DNA from: Nonomuraea guangzhouensis
Lineage (GTDB): Bacteria > Actinomycetota > Actinomycetes > Streptosporangiales > Streptosporangiaceae
NCBI RefSeq assembly: GCF_019396345.1
Contig: NZ_JAHKRM010000015.1
Location: forward strand, 237,642 to 301,641
Length of the DNA: 64,000 nucleotides
Direction: 5' to 3'
In this document: positions 25,019 to 32,585 of the stretch, one piece after another
Position numbering within the stretch: the first letter of the stretch is position 1
Layout of the letters: each line of letters starts with the position of its first letter
Program-made: the position numbers and the translations under genes
The notes under the pieces: generated by a model
Seen by the model: only the letters and a program-made list of their open reading frames with translations
Database searches by the model: none
Told to the model about the DNA's origin: nothing

Positions 25019-25942
25019 ATGGCGCTTGGTCGACCCTCCATCCTGCCCGATCGTGTCCCCACCGTCCGCGAGCTACTCGCCTCCGGTGCACGGTCGTTCT
25101 CCTTCGAGTTCTTCCCGCCGAAGACCGATGAGGGGGAGCGGCAGCTGTGGCGGGCGATCAGGGAGCTGGAGTCGCTGCGGCCGACGTTCGTGTCCGTGAC
25201 GTACGGGGCGGGCGGCTCCAGCCGTGACCGCACGGTCGACATCGTCGAACGGCTGGCCCACGACACCACGCTCACTCCTGTGGCGCATTTCACCGCCGTC
25301 AACCACTCGATCCGCGAGCTGCGCCACCTGATCGGCCGCTTCGCGGACGCGGGGGTGCGCAACATCCTCGCCGTGCGGGGCGACCCTCCGGGTGACCCGA
25401 CGGGGGAGTGGGTGCAGCATCCTGAGGGCGTCCTCTACGCCGAGGAGCTCGTGCGGCTGATCCGGCAGGTGGGCGACTTCTGCGTGGGCGTGGCGGCGTT
25501 CCCGTACAAACACCCGCGTTCGCCGTCGATCGAGTCCGACACCGACTTCTTCGTCCGTAAGTGCCGGGCGGGGGCCGACTACGCGATCACCCAGATGTTC
25601 TTCCAGGCGGACGACTACCTGCGGCTACGCGACCGGGTGGCGGCGCAGGGCTGCGACACGCCGATCATCCCGTGCATCATGCCGGTCACGCAGATGAGCA
25701 CGATCGCCAGGTCGGAGCAGCTGTCGGGGGCGCCGTTCCCGCCCGAGCTGGCGGCCCGCTTCGAGCAGGTGGCCGACGACCCGGCGGCCGTGCGGCGGCT
25801 GGGCATCGATCACGGGGTGGAGCTCTGCCAGCGGCTGCTCAATGAGGGCGCGCCGGGCATCCACTTCATCACCTTCAACCGGTCGAGCGCGACGCGAGAG
25901 GTGTTCGAGCGGCTGTCGGTGGTGGAGGCGCTGTCCGCGTGA
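25019..25942 (+). CDS. metF: 5,10-methylenetetrahydrofolate reductase
   Basis: Flavin enzyme producing 5-methyl-THF for methionine synthesis. The 307-residue barrel shows SFEFFPPKTDEGE near the N-terminus, FVSVTYGAGGSS, ILAVRGDPPGD, FPYKHPRSPS, and AITQMFFQADDYL followed by PCIMPVTQMS. All are MetF blocks. ATG 25019 has no ribosome-binding site but a TAGCCT -10-like element about 7 bases upstream, suggesting a leaderless transcript. Confidence 0.94.
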   Translation: MALGRPSILPDRVPTVRELLASGARSFSFEFFPPKTDEGERQLWRAIRELESLRPTFVSVTYGAGGSSRDRTVDIVERLAHDTTLTPVAHFTAVNHSIRELRHLIGRFADAGVRNILAVRGDPPGDPTGEWVQHPEGVLYAEELVRLIRQVGDFCVGVAAFPYKHPRSPSIESDTDFFVRKCRAGADYAITQMFFQADDYLRLRDRVAAQGCDTPIIPCIMPVTQMSTIARSEQLSGAPFPPELAARFEQVADDPAAVRRLGIDHGVELCQRLLNEGAPGIHFITFNRSSATREVFERLSVVEALSA

Positions 25943-26106
25943 TGCGCGTTCAACGGAAAAGCAGTTTCTTGTACGGCTAAGCCCGGTGGGCCCCAACCGC
26001 CGACCGTGGCTGGGGCCTGTCCAGGGGAACGGTTACGAGGTTCCCCAGCTTGCCGCCGTGACGTGCGCCTTGTTGACCGTCTACGTGGTCTGCGCGCTGA
26101 CCCGGG
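25943..26106 (+). other. Intergenic segment resembling 7112-7228
   Basis: Contains no clear gene. A 117-base stretch (25973-26089) is visibly similar to the complement of 7112-7228. Shared landmarks are AGCCCGGTG, GTCCAGGGG and GCCGTGACGTGCGC. The 3' part in both can encode a hydrophobic AVTCALL-x-V-x-VV segment, but the frames upstream do not agree. It may be a paralogous small-gene remnant or a shared noncoding element. Confidence 0.4.
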
Positions 26107-26550
26107 TCAGTCGATCCGCTGGCAGATCTCCACCGGCAGCTGAGGAGACCACGTCTTGGTGGCCTCGTCGTACGCGCGGGCGTACCCGTTCTTGAACCCG
26201 GAGCAGGGAGCGGCGATCGTCGTCTCCACATAGATGGCCCCGCCGGGGGTGATGGGGTGCGGCCGGGCGATCTCCCACTTGGCGAACGCCACCCGGCCGG
26301 TGGTGAACTTGACGGCCAGGTAGACGCGGCGGTTGACGGTGAAATTGCCGCCGGCGACCTTGAGGTGGCCGTTGAAGGTGTACGTGAACAGGAAGGGCTG
26401 GGCCTGCCGGAGACCCTCGAAGGTCGCGCTGGTGATGCCCGCGGTGGAGGTGGTCGACGCGTTCGCGGCGGCGCTGAGGGCGGGGACGCCCAGGGCGAGG
26501 AGGCCGGCGGTGGCGGTGACTCCGAGCAGGCTGCGGATGGTGCGGTTCAT
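26107..26550 (-). CDS. Secreted protein of unknown function
   Basis: 147 residues beginning with a Sec signal peptide (MNRTIRSLLGV, hydrophobic core TAGLLALGVPAL, likely cleavage after AANA). The mature part of about 115 residues is Thr/Phe-rich with two Cys (APCSGF and EICQRID) that could form a disulphide. No family is recognised. ATG 26550 is preceded by AGGAG on the minus strand. It is followed upstream by another small exported protein in the same orientation, without obvious similarity. Confidence 0.75.
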   Translation of the reverse strand: MNRTIRSLLGVTATAGLLALGVPALSAAANASTTSTAGITSATFEGLRQAQPFLFTYTFNGHLKVAGGNFTVNRRVYLAVKFTTGRVAFAKWEIARPHPITPGGAIYVETTIAAPCSGFKNGYARAYDEATKTWSPQLPVEICQRID

Positions 26551-26691
26551 CGGGATCTCCTATGTGATGGCGTGAACCGTGCGGGCCCGTTGAAGGCTTG
26601 CGTCACCATTGATGCGCAGGTCGCCTGTAGCGTGCTTACAGCGGGCTTACGTCCGCATGCAGACCGCTGTCGGTTGCCTGAACGTGATGGC

Positions 26692-27183
26692 CTAGCCGAA
26701 GTACTGCCAGATGCTGAACCTGCGCACGTAGAGGGGGATGGCGTCCCGGCCGAGCACCCGGGTCCTGCTGATGCGGGTCTTCTTGTTGATCGTGACCTTG
26801 ACGCACTTCAGGAGCGCCTTGTGCCACCCCGGCAGGGCGTAGTACGAGATGGACACGCCGCGGTGCCCCAGGCCCCGGTCGGAGAATCCCATCCCCACCT
26901 CCCGGTAGATACGTCTCGACCCCTTCAACTGGAACGCGGTGGAGCCGATGATCGCGTGATTGGCCTTCTTGGGGCAGTGCACGAATATCCGGACATGGCT
27001 GGCCTGGCGAGGGTTCCCAGGGAGGATACGGAGCCACGCGACCTTCTTCAGCGCCTTGGGAATGGGGCCCTTGCCGTCGTCTGAGGAGGACGGCGACGTC
27101 GTAACTCCGGCTGTAGCGGTGAGTGGGGCGCCTGGGCTCATCATGAGGGTGGCGGCCAGGCCGATCTGTGCGACGAGACGCAT
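26692..27183 (-). CDS. Small exported basic protein of unknown function
   Basis: 163 residues with a likely signal peptide (MRLVAQIGLAATLMM, cleavage near TATA) and a Ser/Asp linker. The Lys/Arg-rich mature domain has two Cys (VHCPKK and LLKCVKV) and ends FSIWQYFG. No domain is recognised. GGAGGAA precedes ATG 27183 on the minus strand. It stands about 140 bases upstream of the neighbouring secreted gene, so each probably has its own promoter. Confidence 0.7.
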   Translation of the reverse strand: MRLVAQIGLAATLMMSPGAPLTATAGVTTSPSSSDDGKGPIPKALKKVAWLRILPGNPRQASHVRIFVHCPKKANHAIIGSTAFQLKGSRRIYREVGMGFSDRGLGHRGVSISYYALPGWHKALLKCVKVTINKKTRISRTRVLGRDAIPLYVRRFSIWQYFG

Positions 27184-27369
27184 GTGTTCCTCCTGCCGGA
27201 CGCCCGGGCGGCGGCATACTCGCCGAGTGGCGTGTCACGGGTGTCGGTGAAGGGGGAGTGGCCTCGAGTATCCCGCCTGACCAGGCTGATCAGCTCGATT
27301 ATGTCGATCGTGTCGCGGACGGGAGGGAGCCGCGCTGGTACGTTCCGCTGTTCTTGGATAGCCCGAGGA

Positions 27370-28098
27370 TCAGGTCAGGGGGAGGCGTCGGCCCAAGATC
27401 GCGTACTGCTCGTAACCGCCGGGGAACAGGAACGGGCTCAGCAGGTCGGTGAAGCCCATGCTGGCGTACAGGTGGCGGGCCATGGTGGGGCGGTCGTGCG
27501 TGGACAGGACCGCCGAACGTTCGGGGCGGCCCGCGCACAGGGTGGTGATCATGGCCCGGCCGATGCCCTTGCCCTGGTAGTCGGGGTGCATGTGGATCTC
27601 GGCCAGTTCGAACGCGTTGCCCAGCCAGGCTTCGGCCGCCTCCCTGCCCGCGCGGCTCTCCAGCGCGCGGAACACGACGTCGTGCCACCACTGGCCCGGG
27701 GCGCCCCGGAAACCGTAGGCGAAGCCGACGATCTTCGGGCTGGACGCGTCGCCGGGGTGTCGCGTTCCAGCGTTCGGGTCTGCGCCCATCCCGTTGCTCG
27801 GCGAGGTGCCCGGCGCCGAGGCCGTGAACCACCGCCTGCGCTCACTCAGCGTCGGAACCCCGGCCCCGGGAACCTCGGCGAAGGCCGAAGGCGCGTCCGG
27901 AGTCTCCGGGCCGCCACGCAATTCAGCGAAGTAGCACTGGAAGTAGGGATATGTGCCGTGATTTCGCATGATGGCCTTGCGGCCGGTGATCTGGTCCGTG
28001 GGCGGGCGCATGGCGGCGGTATAGATGTCGATCACCGTGTCCAGACGTTCGGTGAACTCCGCCTGGCCCGCCCCGCGAAACTCGATCACGCGTCGCAC
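27370..28098 (-). CDS. GNAT-family acetyltransferase
   Basis: About 242 residues. The acetyl-CoA-binding motif is ELAEIHMHPDYQGKGIGRAMITTL, followed by LSTHDRPTMARHLYASMGF, typical of GNAT N-acetyltransferases. A Pro/Gly/Ser-rich stretch at roughly residues 75-130 interrupts the N-terminal half and looks like an insertion. The substrate is unknown. GTG 28098 starts one base after the stop of the upstream YbaK-type gene, so the two are probably cotranscribed; GTG 28089 is an alternative. Confidence 0.8.
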   Translation of the reverse strand: MRRVIEFRGAGQAEFTERLDTVIDIYTAAMRPPTDQITGRKAIMRNHGTYPYFQCYFAELRGGPETPDAPSAFAEVPGAGVPTLSERRRWFTASAPGTSPSNGMGADPNAGTRHPGDASSPKIVGFAYGFRGAPGQWWHDVVFRALESRAGREAAEAWLGNAFELAEIHMHPDYQGKGIGRAMITTLCAGRPERSAVLSTHDRPTMARHLYASMGFTDLLSPFLFPGGYEQYAILGRRLPLT

Positions 28099-28099
28099 A

Positions 28100-28576
28100 C
28101 TACTCGACGTCGACGGGCGTACCACCGGTGATACGCACCAGCTCATCGAATGTGGTGGGAAAGACAGTGAGCGGGTGCCCGCCCGCGGCCCATACGACCT
28201 CGTGCTTGCTCAGCCAGTTGTCCACCAGCGTCCGCACCGGGGCCGGATGCCCCACGGGCGCGACGCCGCCGATCGGCTGGCCCGTCGCGGCCCTGACGAA
28301 CTCCGGTGTCGCCCGCCGTACCTTCAGAACCCCCGCCGTGCGGGCGATCAACTCGACGTCGACGCGGTGCGCACCGCTGGTCAGCACGAGGAGCGGCGCG
28401 CCGTCCGCATCGAAGATGAGGCTGTTGGCGATGGCGCCGACCTCGCAGCCGACCTGCGCGGCGGCGGTGGCCGCAGTGGGAGCTTTCTCCGGCAGGACGA
28501 TGATCTCTCCCTCGGCGCCCAGCGCGCGGAGGGCGGTTTCCACCAGAACGGCGTTAGCCGGCAACTTCTCAGACAT
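28100..28576 (-). CDS. YbaK/EbsC-family aminoacyl-tRNA deacylase
   Basis: About 158 residues with the YbaK/ProX fold that hydrolyses mischarged tRNA, for example Cys-tRNA(Pro). Family segments are IANSLIFDADGAPLLVLTSGAHRVD, GQPIGGVAPVGHP, and AAGGHPLTVFPTTFDELVRITGG, with the conserved GxxPxGH loop. ATG 28576 is preferred; ATG 28582 is two codons upstream. The GNAT gene follows almost without a gap. Confidence 0.88.
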   Translation of the reverse strand: MSEKLPANAVLVETALRALGAEGEIIVLPEKAPTAATAAAQVGCEVGAIANSLIFDADGAPLLVLTSGAHRVDVELIARTAGVLKVRRATPEFVRAATGQPIGGVAPVGHPAPVRTLVDNWLSKHEVVWAAGGHPLTVFPTTFDELVRITGGTPVDVE

Positions 28577-28674
28577 GGGCACACTCTAAACAGATTGACC
28601 ATTGCATTACCTGGACATGGTGGTGGTGTAGGGTCCTTTGATTCGAATGTTCATGGTATGAGAGGTGGTACGGG

Positions 28675-29505
28675 GTGGGGGACCGACGGCTGCCCGGCGT
28701 GGCTGCTCTCTTGACGGTTGGTGCAGTACTCCTGACGGGGTGCGGTACATCCGCGACCCAGGTGCGGCTGGCCGCCGCGCCCGCCATCACTTCCATCACG
28801 CCAACGCCCACTGCGGCAACGCCCACGGCGACGGCTCCCGCGGCGGCCGCCACAGCGGGACCGAGTGCCATCGCCGCGCCGAAGCGGACGCTCAAGCTGG
28901 GCGCCAAGGGCGAAGCGGTCATGTGGCTGCAGAACCGGCTCAGAGGGCTCGGTTACCGCCCGGGCAAGGCCGACGGCCGCTACGGCGGTTCGACGCTGAC
29001 GGCCGTGTGGGCGTTCCAGAAGGTCAACGGCATCAGGCCGACCAGCACGATCGCCAAGCGCACGTGGACCGCGCTGGAGAACCCCAGGACCCCCAAGGTC
29101 CTGGTCAAGAACGGCCAGCCGACCCGCGCCGAGGTCAACCTGACCAAGCAGATCATGGTCCTGTACGTCGGCGGCGAGGTGAAGCTGATCACCCACATCT
29201 CCTCCGGCAGCGGCGTCCCCTACTGCGAGACGGCGACGTGGCAGGGCAAGAAGCAGCGCTTCTGCGGCTCGGCCAGCACGCCCACGGGCGACTTCAAGAC
29301 GACGTGGCGCGCGAAGGGCTGGCACCGGTCGTACCTGGGGCAGCTGTACAACCCGATCTTCTTCAACGGCGGCATCGCCTTCCACGGCGCGCTGTCGGTG
29401 CCGCTGTACCCGGCGTCTCACGGGTGCGTGCGGATGCCGATGAACGTGGCGGTCGAACTGCCTGGACTGCTGGGCAAGGGCGTACCGGTGCACGTGCGAC
29501 GCTAG
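28675..29505 (+). CDS. Lipoprotein L,D-transpeptidase with peptidoglycan-binding domain
   Basis: 276 residues: a lipoprotein signal with lipobox LLTGC, an Ala/Thr/Pro-rich spacer, and a peptidoglycan-binding domain (KLGAKGEAVMWLQNRLRGLGY). A YkuD catalytic domain follows, ending in HGALSVPLYPASHGCVRM, which holds the catalytic Cys and His. It should form 3-3 cross-links or attach proteins outside the membrane. GTG 28675 is the start. A TTGACC element lies about 85 bases upstream. Confidence 0.93.
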   Translation: MGDRRLPGVAALLTVGAVLLTGCGTSATQVRLAAAPAITSITPTPTAATPTATAPAAAATAGPSAIAAPKRTLKLGAKGEAVMWLQNRLRGLGYRPGKADGRYGGSTLTAVWAFQKVNGIRPTSTIAKRTWTALENPRTPKVLVKNGQPTRAEVNLTKQIMVLYVGGEVKLITHISSGSGVPYCETATWQGKKQRFCGSASTPTGDFKTTWRAKGWHRSYLGQLYNPIFFNGGIAFHGALSVPLYPASHGCVRMPMNVAVELPGLLGKGVPVHVRR

Positions 29506-29683
29506 CTGCGCCGGCGATAGGTCCGTGAGCTTCGGGAAGTTATCGTCCTGGAGTTCGCGGACCTTTTGGCATCCTGGGTGCTGCAGATGATCGCTGGGCA
29601 ACTCCCGAAAAGTTCCGTCACGGAGCGTGTTCCCACTAACCGTGAGCGTATCGACGGACCGCTTCGAAAGGAGTCGATCGCTG

Positions 29684-29900
29684 ATGAACATGGACCGGTT
29701 GCCGGCCATCTACCGGCGCACCCACGGCATCCGCTACTTCCACGGCTGCTACAGCCTGGGCGACGATCAGCTGTGGGGCATCACCCGCACCCGCAAAGGC
29801 GCCGACCACAGTGCTGGCCGCCCAACGGCGCGAACGCGCCCGAATCCCCAGCGAGAAACAACGCCGCTGGGGACGGCCCACCACCACCCGAGCCGCTTGA
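29684..29900 (+). pseudogene. IS630-family transposase remnant
   Basis: From 29684 a frame reads RTHGIRYFHGCYSLGDDQLW, the start of the DDE region of IS630 transposases. At about 29811 similarity jumps to another frame reading AAQRRERARIPSEKQRRWGR, which resembles the C-terminus. The centre, including the remaining catalytic residues, is deleted. No terminal inverted repeats were found. This is a dead fragment. Confidence 0.7.
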
Positions 29901-29947
29901 TCAACCAACCCGGTGAACGCTCGTGGTCACCGCACTAGCCTTGCCGC

Positions 29948-30409
29948 ATGACCATGGAAGACCGACTCGCCACTATCGATGGTCTACTGGCCCGCCCTTT
30001 TCCGATAGAAGAAGAACGAGCGGCGCCGGCCAGCGAGACGTGGGAGGGGTATCGCTCCAGTGGACAGCGCAGCCACTTGTGCTTCTTGATGGCCAGCCAG
30101 GACTTTTGGGACGACCGCAGCGAGGATGTCGTCCAGGCGGCGGAGGAAGAGATCGCCGCCGCCCTCGAGGCGCTGGTGACCGCACTGACGTCGCGCTGGG
30201 GACGGCCCGAAGTAGTCGATCTGTGGCGTGACCTGGGGGGTGATAGCCCGCCAGTGCCTGAGCCGATGAACGAGCTCAGCCAGTTCAGCGGCAGGATGTC
30301 CGTCTGGCATCCGGGCGCCGGCCGATGGGTTGCACTCGCGGTCGGTCAGGCTGATCCGGAGTTCCCGATCCTGTTACTCGCCGCCATTGGTGAAACGCCG
30401 CTTCTCTAG
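29948..30409 (+). CDS. Hypothetical protein
   Basis: 153 residues, acidic, no signal or membrane segment. Visible features are a Glu/Ala-rich helix (VVQAAEEEIAAALEALVTAL) and a C-terminal WVALAVGQADPEFPILLLAAIG block. No family is recognised. Coding character is supported by third-position GC and by a start well placed behind the transposase remnant. ATG 29954 is a second start option. It precedes the Cys-rich peptide ORF on the same strand by only a few bases. Confidence 0.65.
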   Translation: MTMEDRLATIDGLLARPFPIEEERAAPASETWEGYRSSGQRSHLCFLMASQDFWDDRSEDVVQAAEEEIAAALEALVTALTSRWGRPEVVDLWRDLGGDSPPVPEPMNELSQFSGRMSVWHPGAGRWVALAVGQADPEFPILLLAAIGETPLL

Positions 30410-30417
30410 GTGCGCCC

Positions 30418-30594
30418 TTGACGGCGATCATCGGCAGCGAAGCGTGCCGCCAGCTCGTTTCAACGATCCCGGCTGCCCGCAGCCTCACCAACATATGCAA
30501 TCCCGAGTGCAAACCGGGCACAGGAGACGGATCAGACTGTGCACCCGCGGAGACCGAGGCATGTGATCCCTCGTTCTGCGACCCCGACTCCTGA
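30418..30594 (+). CDS. Cys-rich short ORF before a PCMT-like methyltransferase
   Basis: 58 codons starting at TTG 30418, with no ATG or GTG in frame, and ending at TGA 30592-30594, 10 bases before the methyltransferase GTG. The C-terminal half has Cys at positions 27, 31, 41, 49 and 54 and many Asp/Pro/Gly; the N-terminal half is ordinary. Size, position and a Cys/Asp-rich tail recall RiPP precursors modified by PCMT-like methyltransferases. The weak start and the absence of cyclase genes make it tentative. Confidence 0.4.
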   Translation: MTAIIGSEACRQLVSTIPAARSLTNICNPECKPGTGDGSDCAPAETEACDPSFCDPDS

Positions 30595-30604
30595 GGATCC
30601 ATCA

Positions 30605-31753
30605 GTGACCTGGCATGAACACGCCGCTCGGCTCGCCGCCAGCGTGACTCCGCGTGGGTCACGGTGGCGCGAGCCCGTCACGACCACTCCCCGCCACCTG
30701 TTCGTTCCCCGGTGGTGGGACACCCCAGTCGGCGTCTCGTTCGGCCACTGGGAACTGCGCGACGGGCTCGCTGACGAGCAGGAGTGGATGACGGCGGGCT
30801 ACCGTGATGAGAGTCTGATCACGCAGGTGGCGGGCGTGCACGCCGATCATGCCGCCCCCGGACAGGTCCTCACCGGGCGGCCGACCTCCAGTTCCACACT
30901 GCCTGGTCTGGTTGTTCGTATGTTGCGCCACGGGGAGATCTACGACGGCGCGGACGTGCTCGACCTGGCTACAGGCTCGGGCTACAGTGCCGCGCTGCTG
31001 TCTCGGTTGCTGGGCGATGCGCACGTCACCAGCATTGACGTAGACCCGTATTTGACGGAGGCCGCCGCCGAGCGGCTCGACCGCGTCGGTCTGCACCCCA
31101 AGGTCGTCACCTGTGATGGGAACGGCCCGCTGCCCGGCCGGTACGACCGGATCGTGTCGATGGTCGCGGTGCGGCCGATACCCGTGAGTTGGCTGGAAGC
31201 CCTGCGCCCCGGAGGGCGGTTGGTCACGTGCATCGCCAACACCTCGCTGATCGTTACGGCGAACAAGACCGACGACGGTTGGGCACACGGGCAGATCGAA
31301 CGTGATTGGGCGATGTTCATGCCCACCCGTTCGGGCAGCGGAGCATACGTGTCGCGGCTTACCGACATGTACGAGGCGATCCGCGACCAGTCCGGCGAGG
31401 ATGTCCGGCAGGGGCGGTATCCCGTCGTCGACGCTGGAGCCGGGTGGGAGTTGCGGTCAATGCTGGAGGTCACGGCACCGGGGATCGAGGACCGCTACGA
31501 AGAGGATGAGGACGGTCGTCGGACGGCCTGGCTCCTGCACGAAGACGGGTCGTGGGCTCGGGCCAGTGCGCAGGGGACGGACTGTCCGACCGTGCACCAG
31601 GCGGGACCTCGCAGGTTGTGGGACATCTTCGACGATCTCCGTTTCCATTGGCTGGCCAGCGGGTCACTGCCGTTGTACGGCGCTCGCGTCTCCATTACGC
31701 CCAAGGGGGTCATTCGCGTATGGCGGGGCACCTGGAAGGGCGTTATCCGCTGA
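30605..31753 (+). CDS. Protein-L-isoaspartate O-methyltransferase-like enzyme (peptide-maturation type)
   Basis: 382 residues. TTPRHLFVPRWW and the SAM site VLDLATGSGYSAALLSRLLG with TSIDVDP mark a PCMT-fold methyltransferase. The long C-terminal extension ending in ARVSITPKGVIRVWRG is found in methyltransferases of RiPP systems (ATP-grasp or FxLD types) rather than in housekeeping Pcm. GTG 30605 has GAGGA 7 bases upstream. No ATP-grasp ligase, lanthionine synthetase or transporter is nearby, so the enzyme is either orphaned or acts on the Cys-rich ORF just upstream. Confidence 0.8.
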   Translation: MTWHEHAARLAASVTPRGSRWREPVTTTPRHLFVPRWWDTPVGVSFGHWELRDGLADEQEWMTAGYRDESLITQVAGVHADHAAPGQVLTGRPTSSSTLPGLVVRMLRHGEIYDGADVLDLATGSGYSAALLSRLLGDAHVTSIDVDPYLTEAAAERLDRVGLHPKVVTCDGNGPLPGRYDRIVSMVAVRPIPVSWLEALRPGGRLVTCIANTSLIVTANKTDDGWAHGQIERDWAMFMPTRSGSGAYVSRLTDMYEAIRDQSGEDVRQGRYPVVDAGAGWELRSMLEVTAPGIEDRYEEDEDGRRTAWLLHEDGSWARASAQGTDCPTVHQAGPRRLWDIFDDLRFHWLASGSLPLYGARVSITPKGVIRVWRGTWKGVIR

Positions 31754-31889
31754 CTGTCCCCATCGAAGCTCCGGCATCGATGGCGTTCAAGGCGACCACA
31801 TCCCCAGGGTGGCCGGACGCGGTGTGCGCCACAGCGGGGACCGGACGCCTTCCTGGACGGTGTGCGGGGCGGGCAGTTCGATTCGTCCA

Positions 31890-32585
31890 TCATGCTTGAG
31901 GAGCTGAGGGGCGTTCCGAGCCCGGGGTGATCAACCCCGTCTCGTATGCGAGGACGACCGCCTGAACCCGGTCCCTGAGGCCGAGTTTGGACAGGATGCG
32001 CGCCACGTGGGTCTTGATCGTCGTCGGGCTGAGGCTCAGCCGTCCGGCGAGTTCGGCGTTGCTCAGCCCGGTGGCGAGCAGGCGCAGCACCTCCAGCTCC
32101 CGGGGTGTCAGCTCCGACAGGTCGCGGTGGACGGCCGCCCTGGCCTCGTCACGGCGGGCGAACCGTTCGACCAGGCGGCGGGTGATCGTCGGGGCGAGCA
32201 GGGCGTCGCCCGCGCGGACCAGGCGTACCGCGGCCACCAGGTGTTCGGGCGTGACGTCCTTGAGCAGGAACGCGCTGGCCCCCATGGTGAGCGCGGCGTA
32301 GACATAGTGATCGAGGTCGTAGGTGGTCAGGATGAGGACGCGGGTCTCGTCCGCGGCGCCTGCCATGATCTGCCGGGTGGCTTCGAGGCCGTCCATCTCC
32401 GGCATCCGGATGTCCATGAGGACGACGTCGGGCCGGGTGCGCCAGACGGCGGCGACGGCTTCGGCGCCGTTGGCCGCTTCGGCCGCCACCTCGATGCCGT
32501 CGGCGGCGAGGATCATCCCGAACCCGCTGCGTACCAGCGCCTGGTCGTCGGCGATGACCACGCGCAGTGGCCTGTTCACGTCCAT
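31890..32585 (-). CDS. NarL-family response regulator
   Basis: 231 residues: a receiver with IADDQ near residue 11, phospho-acceptor Asp in VVLMDIRMPEMDG and Lys in FLLKDV, then a LuxR helix-turn-helix (LTPRELEVLRLLATGLSNAEL with SPTTIKTHVARIL). ATG 32585 overlaps the end of the upstream sensor kinase gene by 10 bases, so the two are translationally coupled. Confidence 0.95.
   Translation of the reverse strand: MDVNRPLRVVIADDQALVRSGFGMILAADGIEVAAEAANGAEAVAAVWRTRPDVVLMDIRMPEMDGLEATRQIMAGAADETRVLILTTYDLDHYVYAALTMGASAFLLKDVTPEHLVAAVRLVRAGDALLAPTITRRLVERFARRDEARAAVHRDLSELTPRELEVLRLLATGLSNAELAGRLSLSPTTIKTHVARILSKLGLRDRVQAVVLAYETGLITPGSERPSAPQA

Noticed and set aside
25943..25981. 12-codon ORF directly after metF
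   Set aside because: Too short, with no regulatory codon pattern and no gene on the same strand behind it.
27184..27369. Possible minus-strand coding remnant upstream of the small exported protein
   Set aside because: About 45 open codons without start, domain or ribosome-binding site; not enough to call a gene.
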